Source of the DNA: Starkeya sp. ORNL1
GTDB taxonomy: Bacteria > Pseudomonadota > Alphaproteobacteria > Rhizobiales > Xanthobacteraceae
Direction of reading: 5' to 3'
NCBI RefSeq assembly: GCF_012971745.1
Contig: NZ_CP048834.1
Coordinates: 3,782,001 to 3,846,000, forward strand
DNA: 64,000 nt
Shown: in pieces, positions 34,778 to 43,705 of the stretch
Position numbering within the stretch: position 1 is the first letter of the stretch
Layout: each line of letters starts with the position of its first letter
Translations under genes and position numbers: made by a program
The notes under the pieces: model-generated
Databases searched by the model: none
Seen by the model: the letters and a program-made list of their open reading frames with translations, nothing else
What the model was told of the DNA's origin: nothing

Positions 34778-35203
34778 ATGCTCGACACCCGCACCGCTCC
34801 CTACGGCATCTTCGTCCTGCGCGTCGCCCTCGGCGCCATGTGGATCTCCCACGCACTGCTGAAGTACATCGTCTTCACCATGCCCGGCTTTGCCGGCTTC
34901 CTCGGCAGCCAGGGCCTGCCGGAGGCGCTCGCCTGGCCAGTCGTCCTTGCCGAGATCATCGGCGGCATCCTCATCCTGCTCGGCGTCTATGCCCGCCATG
35001 TCGCGCTGCTGCTGATCCCGGTGATGGCCGGCGCGATGAGCGTACACATCCCCAATGGCTGGCTGTTCTCGACCGCCGGCGGCGGCTGGGAATATCCCGC
35101 CTTCCTGATCGCCGCGTCCTTCGCGCTCTGGCTGCTTGGCGACGGCGCCTTCGCGCTGCGCTCACGCCCTCTGCTGTTCGTCGGCCGTCCCGTCACGGCG
35201 TGA
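34778..35203 (+). CDS. DoxX family membrane protein
   Basis: 141 aa, four membrane helices. The start APYGIFVLRVALGAMWISHA and the segment VVLAEIIGGILILLGVYARH are typical of DoxX/DoxD-like proteins. The start is the ATG at 34778; the longer frame runs through non-coding sequence. Function in bacteria is poorly defined (linked to redox and envelope). It ends at a strong terminator shared with the convergent DUF2339 gene. Confidence 0.85.
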   Translation: MLDTRTAPYGIFVLRVALGAMWISHALLKYIVFTMPGFAGFLGSQGLPEALAWPVVLAEIIGGILILLGVYARHVALLLIPVMAGAMSVHIPNGWLFSTAGGGWEYPAFLIAASFALWLLGDGAFALRSRPLLFVGRPVTA

Positions 35204-35209
35204 TCCCGA

Positions 35210-35235
35210 GGGGGCAGCCTAAGGCTGCCCCCTTT
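35210..35235. terminator. bidirectional terminator
   Basis: GGGGGCAGCCT (35210-35220) and AGGCTGCCCCC (35222-35232) form a near-perfect long hairpin followed by TTT on the plus strand. It overlaps the last codons and stop of the convergent DUF2339 gene (stop at 35219) and follows the doxX stop by 7 bases. Confidence 0.8.
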
Positions 35236-37861
35236 CCGCGTTTAACGGCCTGAGCAGCAGGTGCTGGTAGAGCCAGCCAATGCCGACCAGCACCAAGCCG
35301 AGCCCGATGAAGGACAGCGCCCGCAGCACGCCCTCGAGATCCGACATATCCCACAGGAACACCTTGAGGATGGTCAGCATCACGATGCAGGCCGAGGCGA
35401 GCCTGAGTTCGCGCGAGCCGGACAACAGGCCGGCAACCAGCAGCGCGATGCCGAAGCCGAGCCAGACCGCGGAATAGGCATAGAGCTCGCCGCCGCCAAT
35501 ATCGGCCGAAGCAAGGTCCGGCCCGGTGAAGGACCGGCGCACGCTCAGCGTCACATAGGCAAACGCCAGCACCAGGGCGAGCGCGCCTGAAGCCCGATAG
35601 TGCCAAAGCGGGCGGGTCTCGCGCGTCACCCGATTGAGGGCGAAGGCGAGCAGCGCCGGCGCGGCATAGGCCAGCAGCAGCAGATTGACGAACCGCCCCT
35701 CGATGAGGTCGCCGGTCGCCACCGGATTGGCGAAGCCGAGCACCGATAAACCGAGCAGCACGGCCCCCGCGAATACGGCGAGCGAGCCGATCTCATAGAC
35801 CGGGCTGGTGCTTACCCGCCGCAGCCGCTCCAGGCCGATGGCATAAGCCAGCGCCACACAGAGATAGCCGCCGATCTCGGCAAGGCCGGGTTCCGGTCCG
35901 ATCAGGTTGCCCTGGACGGCGTGGCGGATCTCGGTCACCGCCAGTAGCACGGCGAAGACGAGCGCGAGGCTCTCATGGGTTCGCCGGGCCCAGTCCGCTC
36001 CACCCAGCTTCCATGCCGCCACCGCGAAGGCGAGCGCCGGCACGCCATAGCCCCACAGCAGCCAGTTGAACACCGGCGTCGGGCCGGGATTGCCGCCGGC
36101 AATGGTCGGGTCCCACATCACCCGGCCAAGCACGGCAATGCCGACGAGCGCCGAGAGCTGACGCAGCCCGGGCAGCGGCCGTGCACTCGCGATCCAGGCG
36201 ATGCCAAGGCTCGCCAGCGCCAGACCGACGGTGAGCCAGCCGCGCTCCAGCGCCATGGTCATGCCGAGCGCCAGAGCTGCGACGCTGCCGGCGGCGAACA
36301 CCGTGGCGGCGTGCTCGCTCGGGCCTTCGCGTCCGGCGAGGCGATCGACGGCCAGCGTGCCCAGCGCGGCGAGCGCCAGCGCGGCCAGAGCCGAGCCATA
36401 GCTGATGCCGAAGCCGGTGAGCCGCCAATAGGCGGCGATCAGCAGCAGCAGCGGGCCGATCACTGCGGCGGCGCTCCAGGCGAGCGCCGGCAGCAGGCGT
36501 TCCGCGCGGCGGGCACCGAGGAAGCCCGATACGCCGAGCAGCGCGCCGAGGCCGACACCAAAGGCGATGAAGCCACCGAGTGCCAGCACCGGCGGACCGG
36601 CGACGACGCCTTCCATGGCGCCCGGCTGCGCCACCGTAGTGCCGCCTTGCGCCAGCACATCCCAGGCGGCGAGCACGAAGGCACTGGCCGGAGCGAGGAT
36701 CAGCGGCGCGTGGCTGGCCGCTTCCGCGCGCCAGGCCATGGCCACCGCGGCAAAGGCGAGCACGGCGAACAGGATGAGCGACGGCGTCGACTGGTCGACT
36801 GCAACGGTGAGCAAGGCAGCGAGGCCGAGCGCGCCGGCGACGGCGAGCGCCGAGACCCAGTCCGGCCGCGGCGCTTCGCCCGCGGGAGGGCCACGGAACA
36901 GGCCGGGCACCAGCAAACCGCCGGTCAACGCCATCAGGGCGGCGGCAAGGAAGCCGGGCGCGGCGGCGTCGCCGGAGCCATCGGTCAGGACCAGCAGGAC
37001 GAGGCCCCACAGGATGGTGCCCACGATCGCCAGCGCCGCCAGCCAGGCCCAGAGCCGGGCGCGGGCGACGCCGATCGCCGCGGCGGCGACGACGGCGATA
37101 TAGACCGCAAGGCCCCATGCGCTGGGCTCATCGGTCGAGACCAGCAGCGGCGCGACGCCGGCGGCAACGAGGCCGAGCGCGGCGAGCATCGGCCCGTGCA
37201 GCAGCGCCGCCACCATCGAGGCGACGGCGACCGCGCCCAGCAGCAGGAAGGCGACGCCGGGCGGCAGCAGGTCATAGAGCTCATAGGCGGCATAGATGAC
37301 GGCATAGGCGGTCGAGGTGCCGGCGGCGGTCAGCATCGCCGGGACATCGGCGAAAGGTAGCGCGACGAGGCCAGGGGTGCCCTTGCGGCGCAGCCACTCG
37401 CCGGCGCCGACCAGGGCCGCGGCCAGCAGCCCGCCCAACGATAGCCGGGCGCCAGGGCCGATGAGATCGGCCTCGATGGCGTAGCGCACCAGGAAGATGC
37501 CGCCGAGCGCGAGCGCGATGCCGCCCAGCCAGACGGTCCAGAGCGCACCGAAACGCTCCTCGAAGCCGGCCAGCCGGCCGGGACCGGCGGGCACCGGCTC
37601 GACGTGCGGGATTTCGGGAGGCGGCGAGACGGGCGAAGGTGCCACGACCGGCTCTTCTTCATCCTTGGGGGCGAAGACAGAAAGCCCGGCCGGCTTTTCC
37701 ACCGGCATCGGCGCCGGGGCGGGCGTGGCCTCGGCGAGCGCTTCGCCGGTCTGCGCGCGCTCCAGCAGCGCGATGCGCGCTTCCAGCTGCTTCACGCGGC
37801 GGCGCACGCCGAACAACAGTATGAAGGCTATGATCAGTAGAAGACTGGCAAACTCGCCCAT
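35219..37861 (-). CDS. DUF2339 large integral membrane protein
   Basis: 880 aa. A first membrane helix (FASLLLIIAFILLFGV) is followed by a short coiled coil (RRRVKQLEARIALLERAQ), a Pro/Glu-rich linker (about residues 40-100), then the membrane core beginning FEERFGALWTVWLGGIALAL and more than 20 predicted helices. This matches DUF2339, whose function is unknown. It is the last gene before a bidirectional terminator. Confidence 0.85.
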   Translation of the reverse strand: MGEFASLLLIIAFILLFGVRRRVKQLEARIALLERAQTGEALAEATPAPAPMPVEKPAGLSVFAPKDEEEPVVAPSPVSPPPEIPHVEPVPAGPGRLAGFEERFGALWTVWLGGIALALGGIFLVRYAIEADLIGPGARLSLGGLLAAALVGAGEWLRRKGTPGLVALPFADVPAMLTAAGTSTAYAVIYAAYELYDLLPPGVAFLLLGAVAVASMVAALLHGPMLAALGLVAAGVAPLLVSTDEPSAWGLAVYIAVVAAAAIGVARARLWAWLAALAIVGTILWGLVLLVLTDGSGDAAAPGFLAAALMALTGGLLVPGLFRGPPAGEAPRPDWVSALAVAGALGLAALLTVAVDQSTPSLILFAVLAFAAVAMAWRAEAASHAPLILAPASAFVLAAWDVLAQGGTTVAQPGAMEGVVAGPPVLALGGFIAFGVGLGALLGVSGFLGARRAERLLPALAWSAAAVIGPLLLLIAAYWRLTGFGISYGSALAALALAALGTLAVDRLAGREGPSEHAATVFAAGSVAALALGMTMALERGWLTVGLALASLGIAWIASARPLPGLRQLSALVGIAVLGRVMWDPTIAGGNPGPTPVFNWLLWGYGVPALAFAVAAWKLGGADWARRTHESLALVFAVLLAVTEIRHAVQGNLIGPEPGLAEIGGYLCVALAYAIGLERLRRVSTSPVYEIGSLAVFAGAVLLGLSVLGFANPVATGDLIEGRFVNLLLLAYAAPALLAFALNRVTRETRPLWHYRASGALALVLAFAYVTLSVRRSFTGPDLASADIGGGELYAYSAVWLGFGIALLVAGLLSGSRELRLASACIVMLTILKVFLWDMSDLEGVLRALSFIGLGLVLVGIGWLYQHLLLRPLNAERGQP

Positions 37862-37943
37862 ATGTCAGCGGCCGCGATGCCCGTCATCGGCGCACCCCGC
37901 CGGACGATGGTCCGACAGGGCCGGGCGGCCCCTCCTGCGAGCG

Positions 37944-37990
37944 AGCAATGCCGTGGCATTGCTGAATGCCGGCTGAAGCAGGGCTTCAGC
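37944..37990. repeat. two adjacent perfect hairpins
   Basis: AGCAATGCC-GT-GGCATTGCT (37944-37963) and GCTGAAGC-AGG-GCTTCAGC (37972-37990), both without mismatches, 8 bases apart. They lie in the 281-base gap upstream of the DUF2339 gene; with the family B repeat at 38021-38122 they account for most of that gap. Could be a terminator for the upstream TPR gene or a leader structure for DUF2339. Confidence 0.55.
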
Positions 37991-38020
37991 AAACCTTTAT
38001 CCGGCTCGCACTTCCAACAG

Positions 38021-38122
38021 CGTCATGCCGGAATGGCCGCAGGCGATATCCGGGATCGCGGAATCGTTCTCGAACGTCACGCGATCCCGGCTCTCCGGCT
38101 TCGCCTGCGGCCGGGATGACGG
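38021..38122. repeat. palindromic repeat, family B (copy 2)
   Basis: CGTCATGCCGGAATGGCCGC...CCGGGATCGCG mirrored by CGCGATCCCGGCTCTCCGG...GCGGCCGGGATGACGG. The first arm is partly decayed (ATGCCGG instead of ATCCCGG). It lies between the TPR gene and the DUF2339 gene, both minus strand. Confidence 0.8.
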
Positions 38123-38142
38123 CCGCGGGGAGTAGGCAGCGA

Positions 38143-39906
38143 TCAGCCGCCGTCCTGCTTCTGCGCGGTCGGCGCCATGGCCGGCTGCTCGGGAGTGGTC
38201 TTCTCAGCCTCGTCGAGGCCGACAGCGATCTTGCGCTCGATCTTGGCGAGTTCGACGGCGTCCGGCTTCATGTCGCGGGCGTGGTTCCACTTGAACCGCG
38301 CCTCGAGCCGGCGGCCGACCTGCCAGTAGGCGTCGCCGAGATGGTCGTTGATGACCGCCTCGTCCGGCTTCAGCTCGACCGCGCGCTCAAGCTCGCGCAC
38401 CGCGTCGTCGTAGCGCTTCAGCCGGTAATAGGCCCAGCCGAGGCTGTCGATGTAGTAGCCGTCATCCGGGCGCAGCGTCACCGCCTTGCGGATCAGATCC
38501 AGGCCGTCGTCGAGATTCACGCCCTGGTCGACCCAGCTATAGCCGAGATAATTCATCACCGCCGGCGTGTCGGGGCGCAGCTCCAGCGCCTTCTTCAGGT
38601 CGGCCTCGGACTTCGCCCACTGCTTGGTGCGCTCATAGGAGGTGCCGCGGGAGAAGAAGAGATCCCAGTTCGAGGCGGTCGGCGCCTGCAGCAGGTTGAT
38701 CGCCTTGGTATAGACCTCGGCGGCCTCGGCATATTTCTCGTTGGCGCGCAGCACCTCGCCAAGCGCGGAGAGCGCCTGGAGGTCTTTCGGGTTCTTTGCC
38801 ACCACGGCTTCGAGCGCCGTGCGGGCCTCCCCGAAGCGGTCGGAGCGCTCCAGCGCAAGGCCGAGCTGGATCTCGGCGCTGGCCTTCAGGGGCGAGTTCG
38901 CCGGCACGCTGCGGAACAGCGCGATGGCCTCGTCATACTTCTTCATGTTCTCGAAGAGGTCGGCGAGGGTGATCTCGATAAGCGGGTGCGAAGGGTCGAG
39001 CCAGCGGGCGAGCTGGAGATAGACCAAGGCCAGATCCTCGCCCCCCTGCCGGCCGAGGGCCGCGCCGAGGCCGTAGAGCGCTTCCGCGGCGCCCTGCGAC
39101 GGGTTGCCGGCGAGCGGCGGCAGCGTCTTGCCGGCTTCGATCTCGGAAATGGAGCGTTCCACCAGCGGATCGTTCGGCAACACCTTGTCGAACTGCTCAT
39201 AGGTGGCGATGGCGAGCTTCTTGTCGCCGTTGCGGGCGGCCCAGCGGGCATAGGCATCGACCACGCGCAGCGTGCGCGAATCGATCTTCAGCGCCTCTTC
39301 CAGCCGCTTGCCGGCGTCCTTGCGGGAGCCGGAGGCGTCGAGGATCAGGCCGGCATGGAAATCCTTGAAGGCGGCGTACCATTCCGGGCCCTGCAGCGCG
39401 TCGATGGTGGCGACGCCACCCTTCGCGTCGCCGGCGCCGAACTGGGTCCACGCGACCAGCAGCGTGGCGCTCATCTCGGAGATGGCGCCCTGGCCGGCGC
39501 GACGCAGATTGCTGCGGGCCGTGGTGTATTTCTTCGCCTTGATCGCGGCGATGCCCAGTACCAGCCGGGAAAGCCGGTGCTCGGGGTCGATCTCGACGAT
39601 GCGCTTGGCCAGCGGCACGGCTTCGTCGATCGAGCCATCGGCGAGCAGCGTCAGGAAGGCGCGCTCCAATATCTCGCCATTGCGCGGGAACACACGCACC
39701 AGCGCGCGATAATAGGCGGCGGCAGCGGCGGTGTCGCGCTCAGCTCCGGCAAGACGGGCGGCGAGATAATTGCCGGCGGGCGAGGTGCGGGCGATGACGC
39801 TCGCGGGCGGCGCTTCGGCAAAGGCGGGAGCGCCGGCACCAAAGGCCAGCAATGCGGCGAACGCGGCGGCAGCGGGCCGCCGCAGCGGCAAACGACGAAA
39901 CGTCAA
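38143..39906 (-). CDS. exported tetratricopeptide repeat protein
   Basis: 587 aa from a TTG at 39906, chosen because GGAGG lies 9 bases upstream and it gives a proper signal peptide (LTFRRLPLRRPAAAAFAALL to PAFA-E). At least six TPR units are visible, for example ALLSALGEVLRANEKYAEAA-like, PAVMNYLGYSWVDQGVNLDD, YYIDSLGWAYYRLKRYDDAV and INDHLGDAYWQVGRRLEARF. TPRs mediate protein contacts, often in outer-membrane or secretion assemblies. Periplasmic. The partner is unknown. Confidence 0.85.
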   Translation of the reverse strand: MTFRRLPLRRPAAAAFAALLAFGAGAPAFAEAPPASVIARTSPAGNYLAARLAGAERDTAAAAAYYRALVRVFPRNGEILERAFLTLLADGSIDEAVPLAKRIVEIDPEHRLSRLVLGIAAIKAKKYTTARSNLRRAGQGAISEMSATLLVAWTQFGAGDAKGGVATIDALQGPEWYAAFKDFHAGLILDASGSRKDAGKRLEEALKIDSRTLRVVDAYARWAARNGDKKLAIATYEQFDKVLPNDPLVERSISEIEAGKTLPPLAGNPSQGAAEALYGLGAALGRQGGEDLALVYLQLARWLDPSHPLIEITLADLFENMKKYDEAIALFRSVPANSPLKASAEIQLGLALERSDRFGEARTALEAVVAKNPKDLQALSALGEVLRANEKYAEAAEVYTKAINLLQAPTASNWDLFFSRGTSYERTKQWAKSEADLKKALELRPDTPAVMNYLGYSWVDQGVNLDDGLDLIRKAVTLRPDDGYYIDSLGWAYYRLKRYDDAVRELERAVELKPDEAVINDHLGDAYWQVGRRLEARFKWNHARDMKPDAVELAKIERKIAVGLDEAEKTTPEQPAMAPTAQKQDGG

Positions 39907-40046
39907 ATTCGAAACCTCCAGCGGCGGCCTGCACCCTACCCGGCCCGCGACATTGGGCCTTTTTCCACGCGCCCGCAAGGACGCGACACAGCAGGAGCGT
40001 GCAGTGCAGCGCGCACGATTCGGGGAGCGCCAGAATCAGGAGGATG

Positions 40047-40475
40047 TCAGATGCGTCGGCCAAGAATAAGGCCGAGCAGTGCGGCGCCGGCCGCGACGCC
40101 CACCAGAATCTTGCCGCTCACCGGCGCCCTGGGTCGGGGTGGCGGCACCGCGCCGGGTGCCATCGCCGCCAGGGGTGCCGCGGGCGGAACAAGACCGCCG
40201 AGCGGCAGAGCGCGGCGCCGCGTCGGGCGCTTCAGCCGCAAATAGCCCACGATGAGGAATAGGGTCGCGACGACGAACGCCATGGCCGCCACCAGCAAGG
40301 CGGCGATTATGGGATCATAGCGCTCCGCCAGCGCGAAGAAGATCGCGGCCAGCACTCCGACCACTGCAATCATCAGCAGCAAGGCGCCGAGCGCAAACAG
40401 GATTGCCGTCGTCGCCGCGCGGCGAGCGGTGTCGCGCAGCTCGACTCCGGCGAGGCCGAGCAGGAAATGGAACAT
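40047..40475 (-). CDS. phage-holin-family (YqjE-like) membrane protein
   Basis: 142 aa. An amphipathic N-terminal part (FHFLLGLAGVELRDTARRAA) is followed by two membrane helices (AILFALGALLLMIAVVGVLA, and IIAALLVAAMAFVVATLFLI), a Pro-rich loop and a short C-terminal helix. The fold fits the holin-3-6/YqjE group that is widespread outside phages. Its ATG shares a base with the stop of the upstream DUF883-type gene (TGATG). This gene pair parallels E. coli yqjD-yqjE. Confidence 0.75.
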   Translation of the reverse strand: MFHFLLGLAGVELRDTARRAATTAILFALGALLLMIAVVGVLAAIFFALAERYDPIIAALLVAAMAFVVATLFLIVGYLRLKRPTRRRALPLGGLVPPAAPLAAMAPGAVPPPRPRAPVSGKILVGVAAGAALLGLILGRRI

Positions 40476-40825
40476 CAGTCGCGACCCCGGGTCAGCAGCC
40501 CGACCAGGAAACCGATGCCGAGCGCGGCAGCGACCGCGCCGAGCGGATTGCGCTCGATCGCCGCAGTCACGTCATTGCCGAGCGACTGGGCGCGGGCCTT
40601 GGCGTCATCGAGCGCGGCGGCGCCTTCATCGAGCAGTCCGGTGGCGGTGGCGCTGGCCTGCGCGGCACGTGTCCGCACCCGGTCGCGTACCGCCGCACCC
40701 ATCGCCTCGCTTTCGCTGCGTGCCACGGCGGCGAGCGTCTCGGCAAGCTTGGCGACATCGGCACGTAGCGTCGCGAGATCCGCGGTCAGCTTGGCGAAAT
40801 CATCCTGCGCGCTCGGTTCGGCCAT
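40475..40825 (-). CDS. DUF883/YqjD-like membrane-anchored protein
   Basis: 116 aa. A long helical N-terminal part (AKLTADLATLRADVAKLAET, AARSESEAMGAAVRDRVRTR) ends in the family-typical AIERNPLGAVAAALGIGFLV membrane anchor with a basic tail GLLTRGRD. Related YqjD/ElaB proteins bind ribosomes at the inner membrane in stationary phase. Coupled to the holin-like gene by a 1-base overlap. Confidence 0.82.
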   Translation of the reverse strand: MAEPSAQDDFAKLTADLATLRADVAKLAETLAAVARSESEAMGAAVRDRVRTRAAQASATATGLLDEGAAALDDAKARAQSLGNDVTAAIERNPLGAVAAALGIGFLVGLLTRGRD

Positions 40826-40899
40826 GTGTCGCTCCTAAGGTCCCGTTGCCGCGGATAACGCACCGCGACCTACGCGGTTCCGACAATAGCACACGGTAT

Positions 40900-41625
40900 T
40901 TAGATGCGTTGGAACTCATAGTAACAGGGTATACGGCCGGCCTGCTTCGCCTTGGCCTCGTAGCGCGTACCGGGCCAGCCTTCCCACGGTGTCAGCCAAT
41001 CGGCGGCGCGGCGCGCGCGCCATTGGAAACGCGGATCGGCCGCGAGATGGCGCAGCGTCCAGGCGCCGTATTCGTCAATGTCGGTGGCGAAGCGAAAATG
41101 CCCGCCGGCCTTCAGCAGCCGGGCGAGGCGATCGAGATTGTCGGGCCGCACGAAGCGGCGCTTCCAGTGCCGGCGCTTCGGCCAGGGATCGGGATAGAGC
41201 AGGTCGACGCGCTCGAACGCGGCGGTGGGGAGACGGTCCAGCAGCGGCACCACGTCGTCGCCATAGAGCCGGATGTTCGGCAGCCCGAGGGTGGCGACCG
41301 CTGCCGTCGCCTTGGCGAGGCCATTGAGGAAGGCCTCCGCGCCGATATAGCCGACGTCCGGGTGACGCTGCGCCTCGGCAACGAGATGTTCGCCGCCGCC
41401 AAAGCCGATCTCCAGCCTGAGCGCGCGCACCGGCAATGGGAACAGTGTGGCGAGGTCGGCCGGCAGAGCCGCCGGATCGAGCGCGAAGGCCGGCAAATCG
41501 TGCGCGATATGGCCGGCCGGAATCGAGCGCAGCGTCTTGCCGCGGCGCCGGCCATAGAAAGCGCCCTCGTGCGTCGGCTTCGGTCGGACGTCTGTGGTCA
41601 TGTCAGGCTCGGGACGGATCTTCAT
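40900..41625 (-). CDS. trmB: tRNA (guanine-N7-)-methyltransferase
   Basis: 241 aa from the ATG at 41625 (another at 41601). SAM-binding LRLEIGFGGGEHLVAEA (motif I), then DLLYPDPWPKRRHWKRRFVR and the C-terminal GTRYEAKAKQAGRIPCYYEF are diagnostic. It methylates G46 of tRNA. It follows metK, the source of its SAM, by 48 bases on the same strand, a standard pairing in this order. Confidence 0.95.
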   Translation of the reverse strand: MKIRPEPDMTTDVRPKPTHEGAFYGRRRGKTLRSIPAGHIAHDLPAFALDPAALPADLATLFPLPVRALRLEIGFGGGEHLVAEAQRHPDVGYIGAEAFLNGLAKATAAVATLGLPNIRLYGDDVVPLLDRLPTAAFERVDLLYPDPWPKRRHWKRRFVRPDNLDRLARLLKAGGHFRFATDIDEYGAWTLRHLAADPRFQWRARRAADWLTPWEGWPGTRYEAKAKQAGRIPCYYEFQRI

Positions 41626-41673
41626 CCGCCCCGCTTAGCGACCGGAGCTCTATCCGGCAAGCTTGGCGGCCGT

Positions 41674-42867
41674 TCAGCTCATCGCCGAACGGAGGGTGTC
41701 GGCGAGGTCGGTGCGCTCCCAGGAGAAGCCGCCATCGGCTTCCGGGGTGCGGCCGAAATGGCCATAGGCCGAGGTGCGGGCATAGATCGGCTTGTTGAGC
41801 TGGAGATGCTCGCGAATGCCGCGCGGGCGCAGGTTCATCACCTCGCGCAGCACCTTCTCCAGCTTCGCCTCGTCGACTTCGCCGCTGCCGTAGAGATCGA
41901 CATAGACCGCGAGCGGGTCGGACACGCCGATGGCGTAGGCGAGCTGGATGGCGCAGCGCTGGGCAAGGCCCGCCGCCACCACGTTCTTTGCGAGATAGCG
42001 CGCGGCATAGGCGGCCGAGCGGTCGACCTTGGTCGGATCCTTGCCGGAGAAGGCGCCGCCGCCATGCGGCGCCGCGCCGCCGTAAGTGTCGACGATGATC
42101 TTGCGCCCGGTGAGGCCGCAATCGCCATCCGGCCCGCCAATGACGAACTTGCCGGTGGGGTTGACGTGCCAGATGGTCGAAGGGGTGATCCAGCCCTCGG
42201 GCAGCGCCTCGCGAATATAGGGCTCAACGATGGACTGCACGTCGTGCGACGACAGATCGGCGTCGAGGTGCTGGGTGGAAAGCACGAGTTGCGTGACCTC
42301 CACCGGCTTGCCGCCTTCGTAACGGACGGTCACCTGGCTCTTGGCATCGGGGCCGAGCACGGTGCTCTCGCCGGAGTGGCGGGCATTGGCCAGCAGCTTC
42401 AGGATCTTGTGGGCGTAATATATCGGCGCCGGCATCAGCTCCGGGGTCTCGCGGCAGGCATAGCCGAACATGATGCCCTGGTCGCCGGCACCCTCGTCCT
42501 TGTTATGGCCGGAATCGACGCCCTGCGCGATGTCGACCGACTGCGCATGCAGGAACACGTCGATATCCGCGGTCTCCCAATGGAAGCCCTCCTGCTCGTA
42601 GCCGATATCCTTGATCGCGAGCCGGGCGACGTGCTTGATGAAATCCCGGGTGATGGCGGAGGGACCGCGGGTCTCGCCCGCGATCACCACGCGATTGGTG
42701 GTGGCGAGGGTCTCGCAGGCGACGCGCAGATTGCTCGGATCCCAGCCATATTCGGGGCCGTGGCGGAAGAAGGCGTCGACCACCTCATCGGAGATGCGGT
42801 CGCAGACCTTGTCCGGATGACCTTCGGAAACGGATTCGCTGGTGAACAGATAAGCCTGACGGGACAC
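41674..42867 (-). CDS. metK: S-adenosylmethionine synthase
   Basis: 397 aa from the GTG at 42867 with GGAG 9 bases upstream. Motifs: [20 protein letters not shown] at the N-terminus, [12 protein letters not shown] (about residue 130) and [19 protein letters not shown] (about 270). Makes SAM from methionine and ATP. The 316-base region upstream, between metK and the XRE gene, is unusually structured (see 42868-43183). Confidence 0.97.
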   Translation of the reverse strand: MSRQAYLFTSESVSEGHPDKVCDRISDEVVDAFFRHGPEYGWDPSNLRVACETLATTNRVVIAGETRGPSAITRDFIKHVARLAIKDIGYEQEGFHWETADIDVFLHAQSVDIAQGVDSGHNKDEGAGDQGIMFGYACRETPELMPAPIYYAHKILKLLANARHSGESTVLGPDAKSQVTVRYEGGKPVEVTQLVLSTQHLDADLSSHDVQSIVEPYIREALPEGWITPSTIWHVNPTGKFVIGGPDGDCGLTGRKIIVDTYGGAAPHGGGAFSGKDPTKVDRSAAYAARYLAKNVVAAGLAQRCAIQLAYAIGVSDPLAVYVDLYGSGEVDEAKLEKVLREVMNLRPRGIREHLQLNKPIYARTSAYGHFGRTPEADGGFSWERTDLADTLRSAMS

Positions 42868-43183
42868 GTGACGTCGCTCCAATAAACCGACCGGGGCGAG
42901 CGCCCGATCCAGCGCCAAGATCCCCGGCCGCCGTTCTGGCAAGGGCCGGGTTGCGGGTCAAGATCGGACCGACGAATTTGTTCGGAAAAACGAACGCCAC
43001 GTCCGCCACGCCGGTCGTCACCGGCGATGGCAGGCCCCAGGGGTTAATGCCGGAAAACACGAAGCGGCCTTGCGAACGCCCTTTGCGTTCGGATGGAACC
43101 ATCCGAACGATGGGGAGCGCCCTCGCTTCGATGCACGAAGGCGTGTCCGAACGCAAAAGCCGGCCGACTCTTGCGTGAAGGCT
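42868..43183 (-). promoter_or_regulatory. metK upstream region with CGAACG cluster
   Basis: A gene-free 316 bases. A possible metK promoter on the minus strand is TTGACC (42961-42956), 17 bases, CAGAAC (42938-42933). Further up are five CGAACG/CGTTCG motifs: 42991, 43073, 43086 (inverted), 43104 and 43148. CGTTCGGATGG/CCATCCGAACG (43086-43109) is a perfect 11-bp hairpin with a 2-base loop; one arm could instead pair with GCGTTCGGA (minus strand, 43154-43146). GTTCG-N6-CGAAC is at 42980-42995. Either operator sites for the adjacent XRE regulator or a switching leader RNA; I do not recognise a known SAM riboswitch class. Confidence 0.5.
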
Positions 43184-43600
43184 CTAGGAAGCCGGGGTTT
43201 CGTTGACCAGCGCCTCGACGAGATCGACGATACGGCGGCGCACCTTGGCATCGGAGATGCGGGTGAAGGCGCGCGTCAAGGCGAGACCCTCGGAGGTCGC
43301 GAGGAAGTCGGACACATAGGCCGGCGACGAGTCCTCGGAGAAGCCGGTCGCGGGCGATCCGGAAGGGGCGCCTTCGAAAAAGAACGCTACCGGCACGCCC
43401 AAGACATTGGAGATATGCTGCAAGCGGCTGGCACCAATTCTATTGGTACCTTTCTCGTATTTCTGGATCTGCTGGAAGGTAATCCCGAGATTTTCTCCCA
43501 ACTTCTCCTGGCTCATGCTGACCATCATGCGTCGCATACGCACTCGGCTTCCGACGTGCTTATCAATCGGATTGGGAGACTTCTTGGTTATGGACGTCAT
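43184..43600 (-). CDS. XRE family transcriptional regulator
   Basis: 138 aa from the ATG at 43600 (GGGGAAG upstream). The helix-turn-helix is at about residues 18-70: IDKHVGSRVRMRRMMVSMSQ, EKLGENLGITFQQIQKYEKG, ASRLQHISNVLGVPVAFFFE. The C-terminal ~60 residues (SDFLATSEGLALTRAFTRIS) resemble other short rhizobial regulators of this type. It stands between lnt and metK, as in other Hyphomicrobiales, and may regulate metK. A CGAACG motif overlaps its ribosome site, in common with the metK upstream cluster. Confidence 0.9.
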   Translation of the reverse strand: MTSITKKSPNPIDKHVGSRVRMRRMMVSMSQEKLGENLGITFQQIQKYEKGTNRIGASRLQHISNVLGVPVAFFFEGAPSGSPATGFSEDSSPAYVSDFLATSEGLALTRAFTRISDAKVRRRIVDLVEALVNETPAS

Positions 43601-43619
43601 AGACTTCCCCGTTCGCAAG

Positions 43620-43652
43620 TAAAAAAATACCTCCCTCTCTTTTGCAGAGAGG
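43620..43652 (-). terminator. hairpin with U-run just before the XRE gene
   Basis: Read on the minus strand: CCTCTCT-GCAAA-AGAGAGG (43652-43634), then GAGGTA and seven Ts (43627-43621). It looks like an intrinsic terminator after lnt (stop at 43706). The T-run ends only 20 bases before the XRE start codon, leaving no room for a promoter after it, so it may act as an attenuator on XRE-metK transcription. Confidence 0.6.
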
Positions 43653-43705
43653 CGAAGCGACGCCCAGCCCTTGGATAGTCTATGGAATGCGTACGGGACC
43701 GTCGA

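Noticed and set aside
40047..40475. Holin-family gene as a sign of a prophage
   Set aside because: No other phage gene is near; it is coupled to a DUF883-type gene as in the chromosomal yqjD-yqjE pair.
42868..43183. A known SAM riboswitch upstream of metK
   Set aside because: I see no match to SAM-I, SAM-II or SAM/SAH core motifs; only novel inverted repeats and a motif cluster, reported as a finding.
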